From contig CANGBQ010000008.1 in assembly GCA_947451985.1 (NCBI GenBank), positions 1 through 32,063 of the forward strand: DNA of 32,063 bases. The letters are read 5' to 3'. Both the position numbers and the translations under genes were made by a program. The DNA comes from Chitinophagaceae bacterium (GTDB lineage: Bacteria > Bacteroidota > Bacteroidia > Chitinophagales > Chitinophagaceae). Below are positions 19,319 through 27,740 of the stretch, piece after piece. The notes beneath the pieces are model-generated. The model searched no databases and had not been told where the DNA came from. It worked only from the letters and a program-made list of their open reading frames with translations. Numbering within the stretch: the stretch's first letter is position 1; each line of letters starts with the position of its first letter.

Positions 19319-21271
19319 ATGAGAAGAGGATGGCTCTTTATTGTCCTGATGAGCTTTTGTATGGTGTCTCAGGCACAATTCAATCGGTATGTCATTGTTT
19401 TTAAAAACAAAGGAACCAGTCCTTATAGTTTATCCAATCCTTCTGCTTACTTGTCTGCAAGAGCCATCGACAGAAGAACGCGGTATCAAATTTCCATCGA
19501 CAGTGCAGATCTGCCCGTTACCCCTAGGTATATTGACAGCATCCGGCTGTCCGGCAATGTCAGCGTGTTGAATGTGTCTAAATGGCTCAACCAGGTTTCC
19601 ATTGAAACCACCGATGCGTTAGCCCTAGCCAAGATCAATGGTTTCTCCTTTGTGCAACAGACCCAACCGATCGCCGCCAAAACTTCTTTGTCACCTGTCA
19701 ATAAAACAATGAATCCGCCCAGCACTTCCATTGTTTCCGGCACAACTACAACCCAAGAAAACCTGAACAATGTTTTCAATTATGGCAAGTCAAATGGTCA
19801 AATCACCATTCACCAGGGTGAGTTTCTGCACAACCATGGATTCAGAGGCGAAGGCATGCAGATGGCTGTCTTGGATGGCGGGTTTTATCATTACAACACA
19901 CTTCCCACATTCGATAGCATCAACCTCAACCAACAAGTATTGGGCACCTGGGATTTTGTAGACAATGAATTGAGTGTATCAGAAGATGCCACTCACGGCA
20001 TGGCTTGCTTGAGCACCATCGCGGCTAATCTTCCCGGCGTTTTTGTAGGCAGCGCACCTAAAACTGCATTCTACTTGTACAGGACAGAAGATGTCAACAC
20101 AGAATATCCCATCGAAGAACACAATTTTGCTGTGGGAGCAGAAAGAGCCGATAGTCTGGGGGTTGATATTTGCTCTACCTCTTTGGGTTACACCACTTTC
20201 GATGATCCCGTTTTTGATTATTCCTACAATGACATGAACGGCCATACGACCATCAGCGCTAAGGCTGCAAACATGGCTGCCAGAAAAGGGATGCTCATGG
20301 TAATGGCAGCAGGAAACGAAGGCAACAATTCCTGGCATTTTATTGCTACACCTGCCGATGCAGACAGTGGCTTTGCAGTTGGAGCGGTAGACACGCTTGG
20401 GTTAGCGGCTTCCTTTAGTAGTTATGGCCCCAGCAGTGATGGAGACATCAAACCCAACGTAGCTTCTGTGGGAAGGTCTGCAGTGGTAGCCAATTCCGCC
20501 ACCGGCATGCCTACCTTTAGCAACGGCACTTCATTTGCATGTCCCAACATGGCTGGCATCACCACTTGTTTGTGGCAAGCTTTTCCCGAAGCCAACAATA
20601 TGGAAATCATATCTACGCTTCAACAAAGTGCAAACAATGTAGCTACACCGAATGATAGAATTGGCTTTGGTATTCCCAATGCAAAAAAAGCATTCGTAAT
20701 GCTCCAACAAAAATACCATACCCAATCTGCACAATTGAATCAATGCAAGGCAGTTTTGCAGTTCTCGGTAAAGACAGATCTCACCATGTCAATCGAGCTA
20801 GAGAGAAGACCGCTGTTTCAATCTAACTACACCACCATTGCTAGTCTGCAAAGCAACTTACCTTATGGCATGCATGATTTTAATTACACCGACGATTTGT
20901 CCAGTGCTACCGGAAGCGGTGTCCAGTATCGATTGAAAATGAATATTGATGCAGACACATCTTACTATCTGGATTCCACCACCCTATATCTGAACAGTTC
21001 GTGTCAACCCAATCCTTCACCTGATTCGCTGATTCAAATTGCACCCAATCCGGTAACTGACCATATGCAATTGAGTATTACAAACATAACATACAACCAC
21101 CTGCAAGTTCTGATTGTCAATGCTTCAGGACAGAAAGTGTTGACCCAAACATTCAATTATCAAGCAAATCCCTACAGTATCCCCCTGCAAGGTTGCAGCA
21201 AAGGCGTTTATTTTGTGACCATATTCTTGGACAACAAAAAAATGCTAACGAAAAAAATCACCAGGCTGTAA
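19319..21271 (+). CDS. S8 (subtilisin-like) serine peptidase with T9SS type A sorting domain
   Basis: I start at the ATG at 19319 (650 aa), which opens directly into a signal peptide (MRRGWLFIVLMSFCMVSQAQ); the TTG at 19298 is less likely. A propeptide-like region (YLSARAIDRRTRYQ) precedes the S8 catalytic domain. Residues visible are Asp186 (AVLDGGFYH), His226 (ATHGMACLSTI), oxyanion Asn333 (AAGNEGN) and Ser405 (NGTSFACPNMAG), so the enzyme appears active. The last 80 or so residues (IQIAPNPVTDHMQLSI, GQKV, LQGCSKGVYFVTI) form the type A Por_Secre_tail sorting domain. The protein is therefore likely exported through SprA and anchored or released at the surface. Its stop codon abuts that of the convergent rsmB-like gene. 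Confidence 0.95.
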   Translation: MRRGWLFIVLMSFCMVSQAQFNRYVIVFKNKGTSPYSLSNPSAYLSARAIDRRTRYQISIDSADLPVTPRYIDSIRLSGNVSVLNVSKWLNQVSIETTDALALAKINGFSFVQQTQPIAAKTSLSPVNKTMNPPSTSIVSGTTTTQENLNNVFNYGKSNGQITIHQGEFLHNHGFRGEGMQMAVLDGGFYHYNTLPTFDSINLNQQVLGTWDFVDNELSVSEDATHGMACLSTIAANLPGVFVGSAPKTAFYLYRTEDVNTEYPIEEHNFAVGAERADSLGVDICSTSLGYTTFDDPVFDYSYNDMNGHTTISAKAANMAARKGMLMVMAAGNEGNNSWHFIATPADADSGFAVGAVDTLGLAASFSSYGPSSDGDIKPNVASVGRSAVVANSATGMPTFSNGTSFACPNMAGITTCLWQAFPEANNMEIISTLQQSANNVATPNDRIGFGIPNAKKAFVMLQQKYHTQSAQLNQCKAVLQFSVKTDLTMSIELERRPLFQSNYTTIASLQSNLPYGMHDFNYTDDLSSATGSGVQYRLKMNIDADTSYYLDSTTLYLNSSCQPNPSPDSLIQIAPNPVTDHMQLSITNITYNHLQVLIVNASGQKVLTQTFNYQANPYSIPLQGCSKGVYFVTIFLDNKKMLTKKITRL

Positions 21272-22444
21272 TTATTTTTTGAAAATGGCCACAAACATCG
21301 TGTCGGCTGCGTTTTGATATCCTTTCAGATACTGCTCATCCATCAATGAGAGCTTCGCTGTATCCTTGATATACTGCACCATTCCTTCGTTCTCTTTTTC
21401 AAAAACAGAACAGGTAATGTATACAAAGAGCCCGCCGGGAACCAGGTGAGGCAATACATTGGAAAGAATGGCTTTTTGTCTGGACACAAAACGATCCAGC
21501 TCAGTTGTTTTAAAGGAATGCAATTGTTCTGGGGTTCTGCTCCAGGTACCACTTCCTGTGCAGGGCGCATCACAAACAATCCAATCGAATTGCTCTGAGA
21601 GGGGCAGTCCAGTTTTATGGGTTAAGTCGGCTACAAATCGATTGTACAAGCGAATACCCGCCTGCTGCAAACGAACAGATAAATTCTGTAAAATATTTTC
21701 CCTGATATCCGAAACCATGAGTTGTATTCTTTTCCCAAATTCATCGTGCAACAAAATGGCCTTCCCCCCACTGGCGGCGCAGCAATCCCAAACCCGAACG
21801 GATTTTTGGTCTTTTGAATCCAAGGCTAGCACTTTGATGCTATTGAACACCTGTTGGGAGTTCAGGTCTTGCACCACAGCCTCTTTATTCAGCTTCAGCA
21901 GCTGATCAATGGATGTTGCAGCTTTTAAACGCACTGCTTTCTCAGATACCCATTCAAATGGTACACCCGCTTCCTGTAAAGCGCTCTGAACTCGTTGCCG
22001 ATAATTTGGGCGGACCCTTATAAATACATCTGGCTGTTTAATAAAAGAGTGGCCGTATTCAATAGGATCAATGTTTGGACTCAGTATGTTGGAGAATGGA
22101 AAGATTTGGCCACTGGAAAGATGTAAAAAAGTAATTTTTTCTTCTAATGATAGCGCTACCCGTTCGTTTAACCCAGGATTCAACGACTGCAGACAATCAT
22201 TGGACTCTTGCTTGCAAATAAAAAAAGACGCAATGATTTTTTCTTCGAGGGGAATCGATTTGTCGAAAGCATGCGACAATCTAAAGTAATCATAGCAAAG
22301 CGAGGAGATTGTTTTTCTGTCTTTAGAACCGTATTTCTTATCCGCTGCAAAAAACTTTTTAGCATGCATCGCAAAAGGCGTTCCTGATGGATACGTATTA
22401 ATCAAACGAACAGCGGAGGATAAATAAGAATGGTAACGACTCAT
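21272..22444 (-). CDS. RsmB/NOP-family RNA (cytosine-5) methyltransferase
   Basis: I start at the ATG at 22444 (390 aa); the TTG at 22477 would translate through a terminator hairpin. The N-terminal 140 residues look NusB-like (KKYGSKDRKTISSLCYDYF). The SAM-dependent Rossmann methyltransferase shows motif I CCAASGGKA (221-229), VSDIREN, motif IV CDAPCTGSGTW with Cys295, and motif VI YITCSVFEKENEG with Cys345. Both cysteines of the m5C mechanism are present. The family includes RsmB, which methylates 16S rRNA C967 in E. coli; the exact target here is inferred. The gene lies downstream of odhB on the minus strand. Confidence 0.92.
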   Translation of the reverse strand: MSRYHSYLSSAVRLINTYPSGTPFAMHAKKFFAADKKYGSKDRKTISSLCYDYFRLSHAFDKSIPLEEKIIASFFICKQESNDCLQSLNPGLNERVALSLEEKITFLHLSSGQIFPFSNILSPNIDPIEYGHSFIKQPDVFIRVRPNYRQRVQSALQEAGVPFEWVSEKAVRLKAATSIDQLLKLNKEAVVQDLNSQQVFNSIKVLALDSKDQKSVRVWDCCAASGGKAILLHDEFGKRIQLMVSDIRENILQNLSVRLQQAGIRLYNRFVADLTHKTGLPLSEQFDWIVCDAPCTGSGTWSRTPEQLHSFKTTELDRFVSRQKAILSNVLPHLVPGGLFVYITCSVFEKENEGMVQYIKDTAKLSLMDEQYLKGYQNAADTMFVAIFKK

Positions 22445-22472
22445 AAAAAAAATCCCGCACAACAGCGGGATT
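22445..22472 (-). terminator. Rho-independent terminator of odhB, abutting the rsmB-like start codon
   Basis: A perfect 8-bp stem (22465-22472 with 22451-22458) encloses a 6-nt loop. On the minus strand it is followed by eight T (22452-22445), the first two in the stem. It lies 19 nt after the odhB stop, and the T-run ends exactly at the ATG of the next gene (22444). Confidence 0.8.
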
Positions 22473-22491
22473 GACAATATTTAAAAAGAGA

Positions 22492-23700
22492 TTATAATTC
22501 CAACAAGGCACTCACCGGATCTTTGCCAAACAACAACAAAGCAGGATTCTCCAACAATTGTTTCACCATCACCAAAAAGCCCACCGATTCTCTGCCATCA
22601 ATGATGCGATGATCATAACTCAATGCCACATACATCATGGGCTTGATAACCACCTGTCCATTCACAGCCATCGGACGCTCTACAATATTGTGCATGCCCA
22701 AAATGGCGCTTTGAGGAATATTGATGATAGGCGTACTCATCATTGAACCGAAAATACCTCCATTGGTAATGGTAAAAGTGCCGCCGGTCATTTCCTCTAT
22801 TGTTAATTTATTGTTTTTGGCTTTGTTAGCAAGATCAACCACTGCCAATTCAATCTCTGCCATGCTTAAGCTCTCCGCATTTCTAATCACGGGCACCACC
22901 AATCCTTTGGGAGCACTGACTGCAATAGACACATCGCAATAATCGTGAAAGATGATTTGATCGCCATCAATATATGCGTTCACAGAAGGATAGGCCTGCA
23001 ATGCATAGCAACAGGCTTTGGTGAAAAAGCTCATGAAACCCAGATTCACTCCATGATGCTCTTTGAATTGATCTTTATATTTTTTTCTGATGTCCATGAT
23101 GGCACTCATGTCTACTTCGTTAAAAGTAGTCAGCATGGCGGTGGTGTTTTTGGCTTCCACCAATCTGCGGCTAACTGTTTTGCGCAAATTGCTCATCTTT
23201 TCGGGACGGTCGTTTCTGCTAAACAGAGGTGCACCTGGTTTTCTTCCAGGAGTATTCAGCGCTTCCAAAACATCTTGCTTCACTATTTTACCATTGGAAC
23301 CAGAGGGGACAATTTTTTTGCTGTCAACGTGCTTGTCGGCTATGATAGCAGCTGCGACAGGTGTAGCTTTCACTTCAGCGGCAACAGGTTGGGGGGCTGC
23401 TTTTTGAACAGGCACTACAGGCACTTCTTCTTTTTTAACGGGTGCCGCTTCCGCTGGTTTAACGGCTGCGGTATCAATAGTGCACACCAAATCACCAATG
23501 GCTAAAGTGTCTCCTTCTTTTGCTACATGACTGATGGCGCCAGCCTGCTCAGCGTTGATCTCAAAGGTAGCTTTCTCGCTTTCGAGTTCTGCTATGACTT
23601 CGTCTCTATCAGCATAGGCACCATTTTCCTTCAGCCATTTTACGAGGGTTACCTCACTGATGCTTTCTCCTACAGTAGGCACTTTAATTTCAATAGCCAT
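22492..23700 (-). CDS. odhB: 2-oxoglutarate dehydrogenase E2 (dihydrolipoyllysine succinyltransferase)
   Basis: This 402-aa E2 core enzyme of the 2-oxoglutarate dehydrogenase complex transfers succinyl from lipoate to CoA in the TCA cycle. The lipoyl domain (1-77) begins with [15 protein letters not shown], and Lys43 in ESEKATFEI is the lipoylation site. An Ala/Pro/Val/Lys-rich linker follows (about 78-120), then a peripheral-subunit-binding segment ([21 protein letters not shown]). The catalytic domain ends with [16 protein letters not shown], containing His364 and Asp368. GESISEVTL and the single lipoyl domain favour the succinyl over the acetyl enzyme. sucA is not adjacent; its upstream neighbour is an rpoD-like gene with its own terminator. 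Confidence 0.95.
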   Translation of the reverse strand: MAIEIKVPTVGESISEVTLVKWLKENGAYADRDEVIAELESEKATFEINAEQAGAISHVAKEGDTLAIGDLVCTIDTAAVKPAEAAPVKKEEVPVVPVQKAAPQPVAAEVKATPVAAAIIADKHVDSKKIVPSGSNGKIVKQDVLEALNTPGRKPGAPLFSRNDRPEKMSNLRKTVSRRLVEAKNTTAMLTTFNEVDMSAIMDIRKKYKDQFKEHHGVNLGFMSFFTKACCYALQAYPSVNAYIDGDQIIFHDYCDVSIAVSAPKGLVVPVIRNAESLSMAEIELAVVDLANKAKNNKLTIEEMTGGTFTITNGGIFGSMMSTPIINIPQSAILGMHNIVERPMAVNGQVVIKPMMYVALSYDHRIIDGRESVGFLVMVKQLLENPALLLFGKDPVSALLEL

Positions 23701-23778
23701 TTGATTGATTTAATAGGGCAAATTTCGGAAAAAAACAGGATTATCAGCCTATTTATTTAGAATCGGCTCCCCATATAC

Positions 23779-23802
23779 AAAAAGCTGCCCCCGGCAGGCT
23801 TT
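23779..23802 (-). terminator. Probable terminator of the rpoD-like gene
   Basis: Downstream of the rpoD-like stop (23827), a 9-bp stem with one bulged C and a GGG loop spans 23802-23781. On the minus strand it is followed by a run of five T (23783-23779), partly in the stem. The T-run is short, so strength is uncertain. Confidence 0.55.
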
Positions 23803-23826
23803 CATTCTTCCATCACATCAGTTTTA

Positions 23827-24693
23827 TTATCCTAGAAAACCCCTTAATAAATTGGCCTGTGCGGAACCCCTTAGCTCAATGATTGCTTTGTCTTTTATCT
23901 GACGAACCCTTTCTCGGGTGAGATTGTATCGACGACCAATGTCCTCCAACGTCAGTGGTTGTTCTATCCCAATGCCGAAGAACTGGCTGACTACTTCTTT
24001 TTGCCGAACCGTCAAAGAGCCAAGCGTTCGTTCCAATTCGGTATGCAAGGAATCTTGCTCGGTCAGTGGCGCATCCGTAGCCGCGGCCTGTTTGTCCTGA
24101 AACAGATCCAGGAAGCTGGTTTCTTCTCCTTGTTGAATCGGTTGATCCATACTGATGTGTTTGGCGGCTACAGAAAGCGTGGCAAATATTTCGCCAGCAT
24201 CTGTGTTCAACCATTCAGCGAGCTCCTCGGGGGAGGGTTCTCTTTCATATTGCTGCTCCAGTTGTGCATAGGCCTGGCTGATTCGATTGGTCAATCCAAC
24301 TTTGTGAACAGGCAATCGAACAATCCGGCCCTGCTCTGCCAGTGCCTGCAAGATGCTTTGTCGAATCCACCACACCGCATAAGAAATAAATTTAAACCCC
24401 TTGGTTTCGTCAAATTTTTGTGCAGCTTTCATCAAACCCAGATTTCCTTCATTGATGAGGTCGGCAAGGGAGAGTCCTTTGTTTTGATATTGTTTGGCAA
24501 CCGATACCACAAACCGGAGGTTGGCTTTGACCAAAGTGTCCAGCGCAACCTGTTCTCCTCTTTTGATCAAGGCAGCCAATCGGAATTCTTCGTCGGTAGT
24601 CAACAACGGGATCTTGCTGATTTCTTGTAAGTACTTGTCTATGGATTGGCTGTCCCGATTGGTGATGGAGACGGCTATTTTTATTTGTCGCAT
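23827..24693 (-). CDS. Sigma-70 family RNA polymerase sigma factor, RpoD/SigA type
   Basis: At 288 aa this matches the short Bacteroidetes primary sigma factor, which lacks region 1.1. Region 1.2 is DKYLQEISKIPLLTTDEEF. Region 2 contains KANLRFVVSVAKQYQ, LINEGNLGLMKAAQKFD and the -10-reading helix SYAVWWIRQSILQALAEQ (104-121). Region 3 starts at GRIVRLPVHKVG. Region 4 has the helix-turn-helix LTLEDIGRRYNLTRERVRQIK (from 247). Compared with the typical Bacteroidetes RpoD I remember, regions 3 and 4.1 look divergent (for example VSQFFGIGIEQP and DKAIIELRG), so it may be a second, paralogous primary-like sigma. It is divergent from the START-domain gene. Confidence 0.9.
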   Translation of the reverse strand: MRQIKIAVSITNRDSQSIDKYLQEISKIPLLTTDEEFRLAALIKRGEQVALDTLVKANLRFVVSVAKQYQNKGLSLADLINEGNLGLMKAAQKFDETKGFKFISYAVWWIRQSILQALAEQGRIVRLPVHKVGLTNRISQAYAQLEQQYEREPSPEELAEWLNTDAGEIFATLSVAAKHISMDQPIQQGEETSFLDLFQDKQAAATDAPLTEQDSLHTELERTLGSLTVRQKEVVSQFFGIGIEQPLTLEDIGRRYNLTRERVRQIKDKAIIELRGSAQANLLRGFLG

Positions 24694-24855
24694 AGGAGTA
24701 GGTTGTTTTCTTGGATTCGAATCTGTGTGGTCTTAGGGATAAACGTATTGGATGGAGATTAAAGTATATATGTGGATAAAAAGCCTGAATTGTGCAATAC
24801 CAGGCATGATATGGACCCAAAAAGGTCAGTTAATCAAAAAAATAGATGCAAATAT

Positions 24856-24885
24856 TTTGTCACGTTGAATATTTTTCTATTATTG
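24856..24885 (+). promoter_or_regulatory. Candidate promoter for the START-domain gene
   Basis: TTTG at 24856-24859, an 18-bp spacer and TATTATTG at 24878-24885 fit the Bacteroidetes TTTG-N17-23-TAnnTTTG pattern with one mismatch in the -7 box. The -7 box ends 30 bp before the ATG at 24916. Confidence 0.45.
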
Positions 24886-24915
24886 CAACAGACTAGGCCA
24901 ATTTAAAAAGCAAGC

Positions 24916-25296
24916 ATGAGTAAGAAAGTGTTATTTACATTAGAATATCCCGTACGCTGCTCTCCGAGTATCCTGTATGAATTCCTGACAAGTCCGGCTG
25001 CCCTGCAAGAGTGGTTTGCTGAAAAGGTAGATGAAAGAGAAGGCGTGTTCAGTTTTTCTTGGGATGGAGTTGAGGAAAAAGCTACCATGATTGAAAAAGA
25101 GCAGGACAAATTCATCCGTTTTCGCTGGACTCATATGCAAAAAGATGAATATTTCGAATTCAGAATCGACCGATCCGAAGTGACCAATCAAACGATTCTC
25201 ATTATTAAAGATTTTGCCGACAAAAAAGACATCAAAGACCAAAGCCAACTTTGGGAGTACCAGGTGAAAGACTTGTTTCACCGCTTGGGTAGCTAA
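24916..25296 (+). CDS. START-like (SRPBCC-fold) domain protein
   Basis: The 126-aa cytoplasmic protein has the SRPBCC/START-like layout: LEYPVRCSPSILYEFLTSPAALQEWFAEKV, then beta strands (FSFSWDGVEEKATMIE, FIRFRWTHM, YFEFRIDR) and a long C-terminal helix ending LWEYQVKDLFHRLGS. The fold makes a hydrophobic ligand-binding cavity, as in AHSA1/START proteins. Ligand and partners are unknown. It is the first gene of a plus-strand group that continues to the LptF/G permease. Its TAA overlaps the ATG of a possible small membrane peptide by one base. Confidence 0.85.
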   Translation: MSKKVLFTLEYPVRCSPSILYEFLTSPAALQEWFAEKVDEREGVFSFSWDGVEEKATMIEKEQDKFIRFRWTHMQKDEYFEFRIDRSEVTNQTILIIKDFADKKDIKDQSQLWEYQVKDLFHRLGS

Positions 25297-25406
25297 TGTC
25301 CTATATCCCCTATTTCATTCCGATTGTTATAAAAGTGTTGCCATTCTTTTTGATTACTGGCATTGGCATGTTCCTAACGAGAAAGAACTATTTTTGTTGG
25401 GGTTGA
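25296..25406 (+). CDS. Possible 36-aa single-helix membrane peptide
   Basis: This short ORF begins at an ATG that overlaps the START-gene stop codon (TAATG) and ends at TGA 25404-25406. The peptide starts MSYIPYFIPIVIKVL, has a hydrophobic stretch (about residues 4-27) and ends with a basic/aromatic tail (TRKNYFCWG). Stop/start overlap suggests translational coupling. It fills most of the 144-bp gap before the permease. I recognise no family, and a chance ORF is possible. Confidence 0.35.
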   Translation: MSYIPYFIPIVIKVLPFFLITGIGMFLTRKNYFCWG

Positions 25407-25440
25407 ATGACGCAGGAAATTGTCAAACACCCATAGCTGT

Positions 25441-26877
25441 ATGATCAAAAAACTTGACAAGCTCATATTAAAATCTTTCATCGGCCCATTCATTGCCACT
25501 TTTTTCATTGCTTTCTTTGTTTTGATGATGCAAAGCTTGTGGAAGTACTTGGATGATCTGGTAGGAAAAGGACTCGACTTCATCACCATTTGCCAATTTT
25601 TATGGTATGCCAGTGCCTCTTTGTTGACACTGGCCATGCCCATCGCTATTTTGATTTCTTCCATCATGACTTTTGGAAACCTCGGAGAAAGTTTTGAATT
25701 GGTGGCCATTAAGTCTTCGGGCATTTCATTGCTACGTTTCATGCGGCCTTTGATGTGGGTAGCCGTTTTTTTGTGTGGTATCACCTTTGTATTTTCCAAT
25801 TATGTCATCCCTTACGCAAATTTAAAATTCATTACACTTTACAGTGATATCTACGTTAAAAAACCTGCATTTGATTTAAAGGAAGGCGTATTTTTTACGC
25901 ATATCCCCAATTATGCCATTAAAGTAGGCAAAAAAGACAGCGATGGTAAAACCATTCACAACGTTGTAATATTTGAACAATCCAATTCGGTGCAAGACAA
26001 TTGCATTGTAGCCGAAAAAGGTCTGATGAAAATTTCAGATGATGGAGATTTTTTAGAGTTCAACCTGGAAAACGGATGCCGGTATCAAGAAAAGGGGAAC
26101 TTGATGGACAGCGCTACTGAATACACCCGTCTTAGCTTCAAAAATTTCAAAAAGCTGTTTGATTTGAGTGTGCTCCAAAAACAACAAACCAACGACAGTG
26201 TATTCAAGAATAACTTTAAAATGCTCAGTGCCAGACAGCTGAGTAGAAATGTAGATTCATTGAACCTGATTGCTGTTGCGATTGAAAAAGACTTTAATAA
26301 AAAAATAAACAAGCAACTTATTTATAGCCAAGTACCAACCGATTATTGGAAACAAGCCGAGAAAACTGCCATCAAAATAAATTACCATCAACTGATTCCG
26401 GATTCAGCAAAAATGATGGTGAAACACAATGCCATCAATAAGGCCAATGCCATTAAAAGTGCCATGATTCAAAATCAGATAGAAATGGAAAGCAGGCAAA
26501 AGGAAATCATTCTTCATAATATTGAATGGCATCGTAAATTTTCCCTCTCCCTGGCCTGCTTGGTATTGTTTTTTATTGGGGCGCCCTTGGGTTCGATCAT
26601 ACGAAAAGGGGGTATGGGTATGCCTTTAGTAGCAGCCATTGCATTCTTTTTGATTTTCCACCTGCTCAATATGTTTGGAGAGAAATTTGTGAAAGAAAGC
26701 ATTGCCTCTCCTTTTGTTGGCATGTGGCTGGCAGTCATTGTCCTCATCCCTGTGGGTGCATTCCTGACCTATAAAGCCATGCATGATTCTCAATTGTTTA
26801 ATAAAGATTATTACCTCCGTTTGGCTAGAGCTTTTAAGTCCTTGGGAAAGAAGAAAAGCGAAATAAAAACAATCTAA
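25441..26877 (+). CDS. LptF/LptG (YjgP/YjgQ) family permease
   Basis: This 478-aa inner-membrane protein is related to the LptF/LptG subunits of the LptB2FG ABC transporter, which extracts LPS from the inner membrane. I prefer the ATG at 25441 (MIKKLDKLILKSFIGPF) to the TTG at 25420. Three N-terminal membrane segments (about 15-37, 52-80, 101-124) are followed by a large periplasmic jellyroll-type region with family-typical KEGVFFTHIPNYAIKVG. Three C-terminal segments follow (LACLVLFFIGAPLGSIIRKGG, PLVAAIAFFLIFHLLNMFG, FVGMWLAVIVLIPVGAF). GAPLGSIIRKGG is diagnostic. A roughly 100-residue charged insertion precedes the last three helices. F versus G cannot be told from sequence alone. Confidence 0.92.
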   Translation: MIKKLDKLILKSFIGPFIATFFIAFFVLMMQSLWKYLDDLVGKGLDFITICQFLWYASASLLTLAMPIAILISSIMTFGNLGESFELVAIKSSGISLLRFMRPLMWVAVFLCGITFVFSNYVIPYANLKFITLYSDIYVKKPAFDLKEGVFFTHIPNYAIKVGKKDSDGKTIHNVVIFEQSNSVQDNCIVAEKGLMKISDDGDFLEFNLENGCRYQEKGNLMDSATEYTRLSFKNFKKLFDLSVLQKQQTNDSVFKNNFKMLSARQLSRNVDSLNLIAVAIEKDFNKKINKQLIYSQVPTDYWKQAEKTAIKINYHQLIPDSAKMMVKHNAINKANAIKSAMIQNQIEMESRQKEIILHNIEWHRKFSLSLACLVLFFIGAPLGSIIRKGGMGMPLVAAIAFFLIFHLLNMFGEKFVKESIASPFVGMWLAVIVLIPVGAFLTYKAMHDSQLFNKDYYLRLARAFKSLGKKKSEIKTI

Positions 26878-26887
26878 ATAGATTCAT

Positions 26888-27661
26888 ATGGAAACATCAT
26901 CCAACAACAGCAGAAGAGCTTTTCTAAAAACTTCTGCCATGGCAAGCACTTTATTATTGTCCGGCATCAGTGCCTTCAGTAACCTCTTAAAAGGATCTGA
27001 ATCTTCTGAAGAAGCAACTCATAGGGTTACTTCCTTTTCCACGGGATTTGATCAAGATCCATTGCCTTATGGGTACAATGCACTCGAACCCGTCATCGAT
27101 GCCACTACTATGGAAATTCATTACAGCAAACATGCTGCTGCCTACTCAAAAAATTTGAAAGAAGCTGCCATTGCAGAAAAGGTAAATATGCAAGCCTCCC
27201 TCGAAGAAGTGATGGCAACTATTTCCAATTACTCAATGAAAATGAGAAACAATGGCGGTGGGCATTATAACCACGAAATGTTTTGGAAGTGCATGCAGCC
27301 GGCTCGTTCCAACAATCAACCCGATGGCTTGCTTCTGGCAGCCATTGAGAAACAGTTTGGAAGTTTTGAGAATTTTAAAACCAGCTTTTCCGAAGCAGCC
27401 AAAACCAGGTTTGGAAGTGGGTGGGCTTGGTTATACACCAATCCTTCGGGCGAATTAAAAATCGGCAGTACCGCCAATCAGGACAATCCTTTGATGAATA
27501 TCCCTTCCGTTGAACACAAAGGTTTCCCCTTGTTGTGTCTGGATGTATGGGAACATGCTTATTATCTCAAATACCAAAACAGACGGATTGAGTACATTCA
27601 AAACTGGTGGAACCTGGTCAACTGGAGTTACGTAGAAAAGCGCTTCCTGGCCGGTAAATAA
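26888..27661 (+). CDS. Fe/Mn-family superoxide dismutase with Tat-type signal
   Basis: The 257-aa protein begins METSSNNSRRAFLKTSAMAS, a twin-arginine (SRRxFLK) signal, followed by a linker and a complete Fe/Mn superoxide dismutase. Predicted metal ligands are His78 (EIHYSKH), His129 (GGGHYNHEMFW), Asp219 and His223 (LDVWEHAYY). GGGHxNH and Gln197 in ANQDNPL are the pattern of Mn-type rather than Fe-type enzymes. Export to the periplasm, where it would remove extracytoplasmic superoxide, is unusual compared with cytoplasmic SodA/SodB. It starts 10 bp after the permease gene and may be cotranscribed. Confidence 0.93.
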   Translation: METSSNNSRRAFLKTSAMASTLLLSGISAFSNLLKGSESSEEATHRVTSFSTGFDQDPLPYGYNALEPVIDATTMEIHYSKHAAAYSKNLKEAAIAEKVNMQASLEEVMATISNYSMKMRNNGGGHYNHEMFWKCMQPARSNNQPDGLLLAAIEKQFGSFENFKTSFSEAAKTRFGSGWAWLYTNPSGELKIGSTANQDNPLMNIPSVEHKGFPLLCLDVWEHAYYLKYQNRRIEYIQNWWNLVNWSYVEKRFLAGK

Positions 27662-27700
27662 CCGCTCATCTTGTTTCAATGAATATTATTGCAAAAGGTA

Positions 27701-27708
27701 TACTTTTG
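27701..27708 (+). promoter_or_regulatory. Candidate -7 element for the dipeptidase gene
   Basis: TACTTTTG matches TAnnTTTG, 32 bp before the ATG at 27741. The best -33 candidate is TTTC at 27674-27677, 23 bp upstream with one mismatch. Confidence 0.4.
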
Positions 27709-27740
27709 TCCTTCTTCCGATCATTTTAAACAAACTTATT

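Noticed and set aside
23719-23726. GAAATTTG on the minus strand as a -7 box for odhB
   Set aside because: It has a mismatch at the first base and no TTTG box at the right distance; too weak to list.
23959-24630. 223-codon frame antisense to the rpoD-like gene
   Set aside because: It lies wholly within a well-supported sigma factor, has a biased low-complexity translation (many F, Q, S) and no recognisable motif.
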